DNA of 64,000 nucleotides from JAOUEA01 sp963719165 (lineage in GTDB: Bacteria; Actinomycetota; UBA4738; HRBIN12). Shown piece by piece: positions 8,992-17,146 of this stretch. A program made the position numbers and the translations under genes. Position 1 is the stretch's first letter. Each line of letters begins with the position of its first letter. The stretch is from assembly GCA_963719165.1 (NCBI GenBank), contig CAVRAV010000001.1:124001-188000 (forward strand), read 5' to 3'. The notes beneath the pieces are model-generated. The model worked only from the letters and a program-made list of their open reading frames with translations, was not told the origin of the DNA and made no database searches.

Positions 8992-9804
8992 GCACCTCCC
9001 GCGACCTCCATGAAGTGGTTCTCGATCTGCGTGTAGCGGCGCCACGCGGCGGCCCACCCCGTGTCGTCACGAGGGAACTTCTCGACAGGGGACGTCGGAG
9101 CCGAGCGGTCCCAGATGCCGAAGAAGGTCCGCCCGTAGCCCAGCAGATAGCGTGTTCCCGAATGCGTGTACCGCAACGCCTCTTGGTCGGTGTTGTCGGG
9201 CATCACCGCGTCGGGGGTAGAGACGGGGGACGCGGAAGGGCCGCCGGCGCTCTGGGGCACGGTCACGTTCCGCGGCTCCTGCGCCGAGAAGCGCGTCCAC
9301 GCCGCGCGCCATCCCTCGTCGGTGCGCGGGAAGCGCTCCGCGGGCGTGGAGGGGGACTGCCGGTCCCAGATCCCGAAGAAGTCGGCGCCATAGCCCAAGA
9401 CGAAGCGGTAGCCAGAATGCGTGTAGCGCACGGAGCCCGGATCCTCGGCCGCAACGACGGCCTCGGCCGCGCCGGCGGGTGCGGCCTCGGCCGTGCCGGA
9501 AGCCGTGGACCGGGTCGTGCCGGAGGCGGTAGGCTCGGCGCTGCCCCACGACGCGGCTTGTGTGGCAGGGGGGGCGGAGGTCGTGAGCGGACCGTCGCCG
9601 GTCGTGACCGGGCTCGCGGCGGCGGTTGACCCTGGGCTGTCGGGGGACGCTGACGCCTGTCCGGGCTCGGGTGCGGAGGTGCTGCTCGATGCGCTCGCCG
9701 CCGCTGCCGGGCGGGGAGGGGCGACCGTGAGGTCGCTCATGCAATAGCGGCACTTGATGGCCTCGTCCTGGATTCTCTTCCGCGCAATACGGACACTTCT
9801 TCAC
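8958..9804 (-). CDS. Zinc-ribbon protein with two FGIWDR repeats, apparent one-base insertion
   Basis: Read from the GTG at 9804 the first residues are MKKCPYCAEE. Removing one base of the TT pair at 9773-9774 joins them to IQDEAIKCRYC, completing a two-CxxC zinc ribbon and giving about 281 residues. Without that correction the first frame loses the second Cys pair, and the downstream frame starts only at 9740. A long Ala/Ser/Pro/Thr-rich linker follows, then two near-identical copies of a roughly 50-residue module (YTHSG, LGYG, FFGIWDR, FPR, then GW and AAW). The GTG has a GGGGAAAGGA ribosome site. Function is unknown; the modules are probably small beta-rich recognition domains. The frameshift may be an assembly error. 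Confidence 0.7.
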
Positions 9805-9907
9805 GTTCGTTCCTTTCCCCTCGTGCGATCGACCCCGACGCGGGGAGGCTACCCCGGGTGACCGAGCCAAGGATAGCCGCTGTGGCCTGGGCCGATGAGC
9901 CCGGTGG

Positions 9908-9913
9908 TAGCGT
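9908..9913 (+). promoter_or_regulatory. Putative -10 element TAGCGT upstream of purN
   Basis: TAGCGT ends 11 bases before the ATG at 9925. The short gap leaves a leader of about 4 bases or none. Confidence 0.4.
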
Positions 9914-9924
9914 GGCCGTCTTCC

Positions 9925-10533
9925 ATGCACGCACGACTCGCGGTGCTCGTGTCCGGCTCGGGGACCAACCTCCAGGTGCTCCTGGACGACCCCGGCGTCG
10001 CGCCGCACGTGGTGGTGGTCGGCTCGGATCGTCCCGGCGTCCGGGCGCTCGAGCGCGCCGCCGCTGCGGGCGTCGCCACGTTCGTGCTCGAACCGTCGCG
10101 CTACGGGGATCGCGAAGGATTCACGGTGGCGCTGCGCGACGAGCTCGTTGGGCGCGGGGTCGATACCGTCGTCCTCGCGGGGTTCATGCGCGTGTTGGCG
10201 CCCTCGTTCTTCGGCCCGTTTCCGGGGCGGGTGCTGAACGTCCACCCGGCGCTGCTGCCCGCCTTCCCCGGAGCCCATGCCGTGGCCGACGCGCTCGCAT
10301 GGGGCGCGAAGGTCACCGGGGTCACGGTGCACGTCGTGGACGAGGAGATCGACCACGGGCCCATCGTGTTCCAGGAGGCGGTCGCCATCGACGACGGCGA
10401 CGACTGGGATTCCCTGGAGCAGCGCATCCACGCGGTCGAGCACCGCCTGCTCCCGCGGGCCGTGACGGCCCTGCTCGAGGGGCGGCTGATCTCAGATGGG
10501 CGACGCATCCGCGTGCTGGAGCCGGCCACGTGA
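9925..10533 (+). CDS. purN: Phosphoribosylglycinamide formyltransferase
   Basis: Transfers a formyl group from 10-formyl-THF to GAR, the third step of purine synthesis. The ATG at 9925 gives 202 residues starting MHARLAVLVSGSGTNLQ, where the phosphate-binding SGSGTNL motif is at the usual place near the N terminus. An upstream ATG at 9895 would add ten residues not expected in the family. The catalytic Asn-His-Asp triad is seen as LNVHPALLPAF with the later DHGP segment. It overlaps purH by 4 bases (GTGA), and the next genes folD and metF supply or use the same folate pool. Confidence 0.95.
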   Translation: MHARLAVLVSGSGTNLQVLLDDPGVAPHVVVVGSDRPGVRALERAAAAGVATFVLEPSRYGDREGFTVALRDELVGRGVDTVVLAGFMRVLAPSFFGPFPGRVLNVHPALLPAFPGAHAVADALAWGAKVTGVTVHVVDEEIDHGPIVFQEAVAIDDGDDWDSLEQRIHAVEHRLLPRAVTALLEGRLISDGRRIRVLEPAT

Positions 10534-12074
10534 GCGACGTCGTGCCGGTGCGCCGCGCGCTGCTGGCCGTCTACGACAAGCAGGGCGTGGTGGAGCTCGC
10601 GCGGACGCTGGTCGAGCTGGGTGTGGCGCTCGTCTCCTCCGGCGGGACGGCGCGGGCCCTGCGCGAGGCCGGCCTCGAGGTCGGCTCCGTGGAGGACGTG
10701 ACCGGGTCGCCCGAGATGCTGGGCGGCCGTGTGAAGACCCTGCATCCCAGCATCCACGGCGGCATCCTCGCCGACCGGCGCAAGCCCGAGCACGTGGAAC
10801 AGCTCGCCGAGCTCGGCATCGAGCCCTTCGAGCTGGTCGTCGTCAACCTCTATCCGTTCCGCGAGACCGTCGCCGCGGGCGCAGGGTTCGAGGACGTGAT
10901 CGAGAAGATCGACATCGGCGGGCCCGCGATGGTCCGCGCGGCCGCCAAGAACTTCGCCTCGGTCGGCGTGGTGGTGGATCCGGCTCGCTACGGGGCGATC
11001 GCCGAGGAGCTGCGCGCCTCCGGGGGCCTTTCGCACGAGACGCGCCGCACGCTCGCCGCCGCGGCATTCGCGCATACCGCGGCCTACGACGCGGCCGTCG
11101 CCTCCTGGTTCGCCGACCGTGACCGTCCACCGGATGCTCTGCCGGGGTTCGTCGGTCTCGCCTTCGAGAAGCTCCGGGACCTCCGGTACGGGGAGAACCC
11201 GCACCAGCGAGGTGCCCTGTATCGGGAGGCCGCCATGCCGGGCCCGCTCAACGGCGCGAGCGTCTTGCAGGGCAAGGACATGTCGTTCAACAACTGGCTG
11301 GACGCGCACGCCGCCTACGACCTGGTGGGGGCGATGGCTCCGGGCGCGTGCGTGATCGTGAAGCACAACAACCCGTGCGGGGCGGCGTCGAAGGGGAGCC
11401 TCGCAGAGAGCTACCGAGCCGCGTTCGCCTGCGACGACGTCTCCGCCTTCGGGGGCATCGTCGCGTTCAACGGAGAGGTCGGCCTCGACGAGGCCCAGGC
11501 CATGGCCGGGGTCTTCACCGAGGTGGTGGTGGCGCCGTCGTTCACGGCCGCTGCGAGCGCAACGTTCGCGGAGCGGCCCAACCTGCGCGTGCTGGCGGCA
11601 CCTCCCCTGACCGGCCACGGCCTCGAAGTCCGTCCCCTGCCCGGCGGAGCGCTCGTCCAAGATCGCGATCTGCCGACGGAAGGACGCGGTGGCTGGAAGG
11701 TGGCGTCGCGTCGCGAGCCCACCGAGCCGGAATGGGACGACCTCGCGCTCGCCTGGACGATCGGCTGGCGCGTGAAGTCCAACGCCATCGTGTTCGTGAA
11801 GCAGGGGGCCACGGTGGGCGTCGGAGCGGGCCAGATGTCGCGGGTGGACGCGGCATGGATCGCGGCGCGCAAGGCCGGCGACCGCGCCCGAGGGGCCGTG
11901 GTGGCCTCCGACGCGTTCTTCCCCTTCCCCGATGCCCTGAAGGTGGCCGCCGACGCCGGGTGCACGGCCGTCATCCACCCGGGCGGTTCCAAGGGCGACG
12001 ACGATGTGCTCGCGTCGGCCGAGGCGCGCGACATGGCGGTCGTCTTGACGGGCACCCGGCACTTCCGACACTGA
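10530..12074 (+). CDS. purH: Bifunctional AICAR transformylase / IMP cyclohydrolase
   Basis: Last two steps of purine synthesis (AICAR to FAICAR to IMP), 514 aa. The N-terminal MGS-like cyclohydrolase domain has SSGGTARALREAG and GGRVKTLHPSIHGG. The C-terminal transformylase domain holds the folate-site VKHNNPCGAA motif (residues near 276), with SFNNWLDA before it and the conserved SDAFFPF, DAGCTAVIHPGGS and TGTRHFRH at the end. The GTG start overlaps purN by 4 bases, giving coupling; a longer frame upstream is only read-through into purN. Confidence 0.96.
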   Translation: MSDVVPVRRALLAVYDKQGVVELARTLVELGVALVSSGGTARALREAGLEVGSVEDVTGSPEMLGGRVKTLHPSIHGGILADRRKPEHVEQLAELGIEPFELVVVNLYPFRETVAAGAGFEDVIEKIDIGGPAMVRAAAKNFASVGVVVDPARYGAIAEELRASGGLSHETRRTLAAAAFAHTAAYDAAVASWFADRDRPPDALPGFVGLAFEKLRDLRYGENPHQRGALYREAAMPGPLNGASVLQGKDMSFNNWLDAHAAYDLVGAMAPGACVIVKHNNPCGAASKGSLAESYRAAFACDDVSAFGGIVAFNGEVGLDEAQAMAGVFTEVVVAPSFTAAASATFAERPNLRVLAAPPLTGHGLEVRPLPGGALVQDRDLPTEGRGGWKVASRREPTEPEWDDLALAWTIGWRVKSNAIVFVKQGATVGVGAGQMSRVDAAWIAARKAGDRARGAVVASDAFFPFPDALKVAADAGCTAVIHPGGSKGDDDVLASAEARDMAVVLTGTRHFRH

Positions 12075-12107
12075 AGCGCCGCTTTTGGTGGCCCAGGCGG
12101 GCCCGGG

Positions 12108-12113
12108 TAGGAT
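12108..12113 (+). promoter_or_regulatory. Putative -10 element TAGGAT (leaderless folD)
   Basis: TAGGAT ends 7 bases before GTG 12121 and overlaps the alternative ATG at 12112, which favours the GTG as the true start. Confidence 0.45.
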
Positions 12114-12120
12114 GCCCCGC

Positions 12121-12987
12121 GTGACCGCCCGCATCCTGGACGGACGAGCCGTATCGGCGCAGATCCGCGCGGAGGTATCCGGGCGCGTTCGCGCGCTCTT
12201 CGAGAAGGGCGTGACCCCGGGCCTGGCCGCCGTGCTCGTGGGCGACGACCAGGCCTCGCGGATCTACGTGGGCGCCAAGCACAAGGCATGCGCCGACGTC
12301 GGCATCCGCTCCGAGCAGGTGGACCTGCCCGCCTACGTCACCGAGGGCGAGCTGCTCGCCACGCTGCGACGCCTCAACCGCGATCCCGAGATCCACGGCA
12401 TCATCGTGCAGCTGCCGATGCCACCGCACCTGCGCGAATTGGAGGTGCAGCGCACCATTGCGCCGGAGAAGGACGTCGACGGCCTCCATCCTTGGAACGT
12501 CGGCATGATGATGCGCGGCGAGCCCACGTTCACGCCCGCGACGCCCTACGGGATCGTGGAGCTGTTGCTGCGCAGCGATATCCCGCTCGAGGGCCAGGAG
12601 GTCGTGGTGGTGGGATACGGCGACCTCGTGGGCGCGCCTCTGTCCATCATGCTCGCGCAGGACTCGATCCGGGGGAACGCCACGGTCACCTGCACCCATA
12701 TCAAGACGCGAGACCTCAAGGCCCACACGCTCAACGCGGACATCATCGTCGCGGCGGCCGGCGTACCGCAGCTGATCGGCGGCGACATGATCCGGCCCGG
12801 CGCCACCGTGATCGACGTGGGCGTGCACCGCACGGCGGAGGGGCTGGTCGGCGACGTGAAGTACGACGAGGCCGCCGAGGTCGCCGGCGCCATCACGCCC
12901 GTGCCCGGCGGGGTGGGGCCGATGACGGTCGCGATGCTGCTCGTGAACACGGTGACGGCCACCGAGGCCGCGGCGTTCGGCCGATGA
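12121..12987 (+). CDS. folD: Methylene-THF dehydrogenase / methenyl-THF cyclohydrolase
   Basis: Interconverts 5,10-methylene-THF and 10-formyl-THF, supplying the formyl donor for purN and purH just upstream. With the GTG at 12121 it has 288 aa. Catalytic Y49-x3-K53 (YVGAKHKAC), the QLPMPPHL segment, KDVDGLHPWN and the PATPYGIVELL block are present. Odd feature: the NADP-site motif usually read GRSxxVGxP is here GYGDLVGAP (165-173), so the phosphate-binding Arg-Ser pair is missing and coenzyme preference may differ. ATG 12112 is the other possible start. Overlaps metF by 4 bases. Confidence 0.92.
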   Translation: MTARILDGRAVSAQIRAEVSGRVRALFEKGVTPGLAAVLVGDDQASRIYVGAKHKACADVGIRSEQVDLPAYVTEGELLATLRRLNRDPEIHGIIVQLPMPPHLRELEVQRTIAPEKDVDGLHPWNVGMMMRGEPTFTPATPYGIVELLLRSDIPLEGQEVVVVGYGDLVGAPLSIMLAQDSIRGNATVTCTHIKTRDLKAHTLNADIIVAAAGVPQLIGGDMIRPGATVIDVGVHRTAEGLVGDVKYDEAAEVAGAITPVPGGVGPMTVAMLLVNTVTATEAAAFGR

Positions 12988-13910
12988 CGAAGCCCGGCGG
13001 CCGGCTCGCCGCCATCTTGGGTTCCGGCTCCTTCGCGGTCACCGGCGAGATCGCGCCGCCGCGCTCGGCCGAGGGCGCGGGCGTCACCGAGCATGCCCGG
13101 GGGCTCGTCGGCTACGTAGACGCGGCGAACGTCACGGACAACCCCACCGCCTCCGCCCACCTGTCGGCGGTGGCGGGCGTCGCCCTCGTAGCCGCGGCGG
13201 GCATCGAGCCAACGTTGCAGCTCACCGTGCGCGACCGCAACCGGCTCGCGCTCACGGCGGATCTGCTGGGCGCCTGGGCGATGGGAGCGCGCAACCTCCT
13301 GTGCCTGTCCGGCGATCCCATCGCGATCGGCGATCATCCCGACGCCGCCGCGGTGAACGACCTGAGCGTGCTCGGGCTGGTGGCGCTCGCGCGGCGTCTG
13401 CGCGAGGAGGGGCTCACGCTCGACGGTGTCGAGATCGCCGAGCCGCCGCGCTTCCTGATCGGGGTCGCCGACGTGCCGCTCGCGGATCCCTACGATCCCG
13501 CCCGCCTCGAGGCGAAGCTGGACGCGGGCGCCGACCTCATCTGGACCCAGATCGCCTACGACGTGGAGGCGCTGGCGGCTTGGGCAGACCTCCTGCGCTC
13601 CCGCGGCGTGCTCGAGCGCGCCAAGGTCCTGGTGGGCGTGGTGCCGCTGCGCACCGCCGGGGGCGCTCGGTTCATGGACGAGCGGCTGCCCGGCGTGCGC
13701 GTGCCGCCCGCCTTCCTCCGATCGCTGGACGCGGCGGGGGACGAGGCCCCGTCCGTGGGGCTGGGGATCACCATCGACGTGGTGAGGGCGATCGCCGAGA
13801 TCCCTGGCGTCGGCGGCATCCACCTGATGGGGATGGGGCACGACGACACGGTGCGGGCCGTGGTGGAGGAGGCCGGCCTGTTCCCCCGCCCGACCGGCGT
13901 CAGGCCCTAG
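12984..13910 (+). CDS. metF: Methylenetetrahydrofolate reductase family protein
   Basis: A 308-residue FAD-type TIM-barrel protein of the MetF family, predicted to reduce 5,10-methylene-THF to 5-methyl-THF for methionine synthesis. Visible are the N-terminal VTGEIAPPR strand carrying the catalytic Glu, NVTDNPTA, QLTVRDRNR, NLLCLSGDP and the C-terminal GIHLMGMGH strand. The sequence is closer to the actinobacterial/archaeal short branch than to E. coli MetF. The 4-base overlap with folD (ATGA) places it in the purN-purH-folD-metF folate cassette. It ends 7 bases from the convergent citrate synthase. Confidence 0.88.
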   Translation: MTKPGGRLAAILGSGSFAVTGEIAPPRSAEGAGVTEHARGLVGYVDAANVTDNPTASAHLSAVAGVALVAAAGIEPTLQLTVRDRNRLALTADLLGAWAMGARNLLCLSGDPIAIGDHPDAAAVNDLSVLGLVALARRLREEGLTLDGVEIAEPPRFLIGVADVPLADPYDPARLEAKLDAGADLIWTQIAYDVEALAAWADLLRSRGVLERAKVLVGVVPLRTAGGARFMDERLPGVRVPPAFLRSLDAAGDEAPSVGLGITIDVVRAIAEIPGVGGIHLMGMGHDDTVRAVVEEAGLFPRPTGVRP

Positions 13911-13916
13911 GCGCCG

Positions 13917-15035
13917 CTAGCTGCGATCCTCGATCGGGACCCACACCTGGTCCTCGGGGCCCACGTACTCGCTGCCGGGGCGGATCACCTTGTTGTCGGC
14001 GTACTGCTCGCGCACGTGCGCGGTCCATCCCGCCATCCGCGCGAGCGCGAAGATCGGTGTCATGAGGTCCGTGGGGATCCCCACCACGTGGTACACGCCG
14101 GCGGCATACAGGTCCACGTTGGGCCACAGCCCCTTCTGCTCGTAGACGGTGTCCTGCAGGCGCTCGAAGATCTCCGCCCACACGGGGTCGTCGTGCCGCT
14201 CCCCGGCCTCGCGCGCCAGCCCCTTGAGGATCGTCGCGCGCGGGTCCATGGTGCGGTACACGGCGTGGCCGAAGCCCATCACCTTCTCGTGATGCGCCAG
14301 GCGCTCGGTGACGTAGGCGGCGGCGCGCTCGGGCCGGCCGACCTCTTCCGCCATCTTCATCGCGCCCTCGTTCGCCCCGCCGTGCAGCGGGCCCTTCAGG
14401 GCGCCGATGGCGCCGGTGATGGCGCTGAACATGTCGGAGAGCGTGGATGCGATGATGCGAGCCGTGAACGTGGAGGCGTTCATGGTGTGATCGGCGTAGA
14501 GCACGAACGTCGTGTCGAGCGTGTCCGCGTCGTCCCTATCGGGCTCTTCGCCGAGCAGCATCCACAGGAAGTTGGCGGCGTGCGGGAGCTTCGGGTCCGG
14601 CGGCACCACCTCCTGGCCGGTCCGCAGGCGGTGGTAGGTGGCGATCAACGTGGGGATCTTCGCGATCAGGCGCATCGCCTTGCGGTACTCGGCCTCGGGC
14701 GAGTGGTCCCAGCCGTCGGGGTCGTAGGCGCTCGCCGCGCTCACCGACGTGCGGAGCATGGACATCGGGGAGGCCTGCTGGGCCAGCGTACTCAGGAGCC
14801 GGCCGAGGAACGGAGAGATCTCGCGCTCCTCGGTCAGGAATTCGTTCAGCTCGTCCAGCTCGTCCCGCGTGGGCAGCCTTCGGTTGTGCAGGAGGTAGAC
14901 GATCTCCTCGAAGGAACAGTGGGCCGCGAGGTCGGCGATGTCATAACCCACGTACCACAGACGTCCCTGCTCTCCGTCGATGTCGGAGATCATGGTCTGC
15001 GCGGCGACGATCTCTCGCAGGCCCTTCTCGGTCAC
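13917..15035 (-). CDS. gltA: Citrate synthase
   Basis: Condenses acetyl-CoA and oxaloacetate to open the TCA cycle. The chosen GTG at 15035 gives 372 aa beginning MTEKGLREIVAAQT, with a GGAGGGG ribosome site 8 bases upstream. Active-site His blocks are seen: YADHTMNAS, GPLHGGANE and GFGHAVYRTMDPRA, with the catalytic Asp in VDLYAAGVYH. The size is that of the short (type I/archaeal-like) citrate synthase or 2-methylcitrate synthase, so a role in propionate use is possible, but the TCA neighbours favour citrate. The upstream extension of the frame runs antisense to the dehydrogenase gene and is rejected. Confidence 0.92.
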   Translation of the reverse strand: MTEKGLREIVAAQTMISDIDGEQGRLWYVGYDIADLAAHCSFEEIVYLLHNRRLPTRDELDELNEFLTEEREISPFLGRLLSTLAQQASPMSMLRTSVSAASAYDPDGWDHSPEAEYRKAMRLIAKIPTLIATYHRLRTGQEVVPPDPKLPHAANFLWMLLGEEPDRDDADTLDTTFVLYADHTMNASTFTARIIASTLSDMFSAITGAIGALKGPLHGGANEGAMKMAEEVGRPERAAAYVTERLAHHEKVMGFGHAVYRTMDPRATILKGLAREAGERHDDPVWAEIFERLQDTVYEQKGLWPNVDLYAAGVYHVVGIPTDLMTPIFALARMAGWTAHVREQYADNKVIRPGSEYVGPEDQVWVPIEDRS

Positions 15036-15182
15036 GCGTTCCACCCCTCCGGCTGCTTCGGCGGCTTCCGGCCATCCTCTCGTGAGGACTCCGAGCGGCC
15101 CGAGCGCCATCTGCCAGGATAGTCGCCGGGCCCCCCAGGGACCAAGGCCGGGACGGGCTCGTCCACTTCCGAAGGGACGCAC

Positions 15183-16274
15183 GTGGGACACCGCATCACC
15201 TTGATCCCCGGTGACGGGATCGGGCCCGAGGTCGTGGAGGCTTCCCGACGAGCGATCGAGGCGACCGGCGTGGCCGTCTCGTGGGATCGCCGCGCGATGG
15301 GGTCGGGCGCCTTCGCTCGCACGGGTCGATCCTTGCCCGCCGCCACCCTCGATGCCATACGCGGGAACCGCGTCGCGCTGAAGGGCCCCGTGGAGACGCC
15401 CGTGACGAGCGGCCTCCGCAGCGTGAACATGACCCTGCGACAGGAGCTCGACCTCTACGCCAACGTGCGGCCGTGCCGGCTGTATCCCGGCGTCCCCTCC
15501 GTCTACGAGCGGGTCGACCTCGTGGTCGTCCGCGAGAACACCGAGGGGATGTACACGGGCTTCGAGTTCGAGATGGGGACCGCCGCGGTGAAGGAGCTCA
15601 TCGGGTTCGTGGCGGACACCACGGGCCGGCGGATCCGCGAGGACAGCGGCATCTCCATCAAATCGATCAGCGAGCGCGGGAGCGAGCGCATCGTGCGGTT
15701 CGCGTTCGAGTGGGCGAAGGGGCACGGTCGCTCCGCCGTCACCGCGAGCCACAAGGCGAACATCATGAAGCGCTCCGACGGGCTGTTCCTCGAGGTGGCG
15801 CGCCGCGTCGCGTCGCAGGAGTACCCCGAGATCGCGTTCACCGACCGCATCATCGATGCGTTGTGCATGCAGCTGGTCTCCGCTCCCGACCGCTTCGACG
15901 TCCTCGTCATGGCGAACCTGTACGGGGACGTGGTCGCGGAGTTGGGCGCCGGGCTGTGCGGCAGCGTGGGCGTGGCCCCCGGGGCACATTTCGGCGGGCG
16001 CGACGGCCGCGAGCTCGCCGTGTTCGAGGCCACGCACGGGACCGCGCCGGACCTGGCGGGGACGAATCAGGCGAACCCGTTCGGCCTGATGCTCTCGGGC
16101 GCCATGATGCTGCGTCACATCGGCGAGCAGGACGCGGGCGACGGGCTGGAGGCCGCCGTGCTCTCGGTCCTGGCCGAGGGGGTGCACGTGCCACGCGACC
16201 TGCGGGCGCCGGGTGACGACCGGCCCTGGGCCGGGACCTTCCAGGCCGCCGACGCGGTGATCGGCGCGCTCTGA
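15183..16274 (+). CDS. Isocitrate/isopropylmalate dehydrogenase family protein (copy 1)
   Basis: Beta-decarboxylating dehydrogenase of 363 aa starting at a GTG with GAAGGG 6 bases before it. It shows the fold's N-terminal LIPGDGIGPEV, the substrate-binding SVNMTLRQELDLYANVRPCR, VVRENTEGMYTG, the SHKANIMKRSDG lysine segment and the nucleotide loop ATHGTAPDLAGTNQANP. The gene lies divergent from citrate synthase and just upstream of malate dehydrogenase, which favours isocitrate as substrate; homoisocitrate or 3-isopropylmalate cannot be excluded from the motifs. A paralogue lies at 18917-19999. A one-base gap separates it from the next gene, so the two are co-transcribed. Confidence 0.85.
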   Translation: MGHRITLIPGDGIGPEVVEASRRAIEATGVAVSWDRRAMGSGAFARTGRSLPAATLDAIRGNRVALKGPVETPVTSGLRSVNMTLRQELDLYANVRPCRLYPGVPSVYERVDLVVVRENTEGMYTGFEFEMGTAAVKELIGFVADTTGRRIREDSGISIKSISERGSERIVRFAFEWAKGHGRSAVTASHKANIMKRSDGLFLEVARRVASQEYPEIAFTDRIIDALCMQLVSAPDRFDVLVMANLYGDVVAELGAGLCGSVGVAPGAHFGGRDGRELAVFEATHGTAPDLAGTNQANPFGLMLSGAMMLRHIGEQDAGDGLEAAVLSVLAEGVHVPRDLRAPGDDRPWAGTFQAADAVIGAL

Positions 16275-16275
16275 C

Positions 16276-17088
16276 ATGCCGACCCGCGAAGCGTTCGCCG
16301 CGGCCGTGGAGGCCGATCTCGTCGAGCACGTCGCCCGCCTGCACGAACCTCCCGTGGGCTCCGTGCACCGCGACGGCGGCGCGGTGTGGTTCACCACGGG
16401 GCTTCCCTCCGTGAACGACAACGGGGTCTTGCGCGACGCCCTCACCCCCGCGCACCCCGAGGCGGCGATCGAGCGACTGCTCCGGCCGTTCGTGGGCGCC
16501 GGCCTCCCCCTGATGTGGTGGCGATTCGTCGGCGCGTCGGGCGAGGACGAGAGCGTTGCCTCGGCTCTTGCGCGTCACGGATTCCACCTGGATTCGGATC
16601 GCCCCGGGATGGGGCTCGACCTCACGACGGCATCGCCGCCTCCGCCGCCGCAGGGCGTCACCATCCATCGGGTGCGCGACGAGGCCATGTTCCGGGGCTG
16701 GGCCGACGTCGTCGGCAGGGCCTTCGACGACCCGGACTTCGTGGACGGGAACTCGGTCACCATGGGGCTGCGGTTGGGATTCGACGACGCCGCACCCTTC
16801 CGCCATTTCCTCTGCCGGCTGGAGGGCGAATGGGTGGGGGCATCCACGCTCTCGCTCGGCGCAGGGGTGGCTGGCCTCGCCAACATCTCCACGGTGCCCG
16901 AGCGCCGCGGTCGGGGGATCGGGGCCGCGGCGGCGGGCGCCGCGCTGACGGACGCACGAGCGATGGGCCTGCGGATCGCGGCCCTGTCCGCGGACGACGG
17001 GGGCATCCGCGTGTACGAGCGGCTCGGCTTCGCGGCGGTCTCGCGCCACCTCACCTACGTGCGGGCGACCTCCGACGCCCCGCGTTAA
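16276..17088 (+). CDS. GNAT family N-acetyltransferase
   Basis: A 270-residue protein with a C-terminal GNAT domain (about 130-265). Its acetyl-CoA-binding motif A is ISTVPERRGRGIGAAAAG and its last strand reads GIRVYERLGFAAV. The N-terminal 120 residues look like a degenerate second GNAT fold, a layout seen in tandem-GNAT actinobacterial enzymes. The substrate is not evident. It begins one base after the dehydrogenase stop, so it belongs to that transcript. Confidence 0.82.
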   Translation: MPTREAFAAAVEADLVEHVARLHEPPVGSVHRDGGAVWFTTGLPSVNDNGVLRDALTPAHPEAAIERLLRPFVGAGLPLMWWRFVGASGEDESVASALARHGFHLDSDRPGMGLDLTTASPPPPPQGVTIHRVRDEAMFRGWADVVGRAFDDPDFVDGNSVTMGLRLGFDDAAPFRHFLCRLEGEWVGASTLSLGAGVAGLANISTVPERRGRGIGAAAAGAALTDARAMGLRIAALSADDGGIRVYERLGFAAVSRHLTYVRATSDAPR

Positions 17089-17098
17089 CCCCCGTCGG

Positions 17099-17104
17099 TA
17101 GCAT
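17099..17104 (+). promoter_or_regulatory. Putative -10 element TAGCAT upstream of mdh
   Basis: TAGCAT lies in the 58-base gap before mdh. Unlike its neighbours it would give a leader of about 36 bases with a GAGGAG ribosome site at 17133-17138. Confidence 0.4.
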
Positions 17105-17146
17105 GAGGGCGTTCACCCGCCCACCGATCCGCGAGGAGTATCGATC

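Noticed and set aside
13917..16445. An 842-residue minus-strand frame including citrate synthase
   Set aside because: Only the part up to 15035 is citrate synthase; the rest is antisense to the isocitrate dehydrogenase copy 1 gene, and a ribosome site marks the real start.
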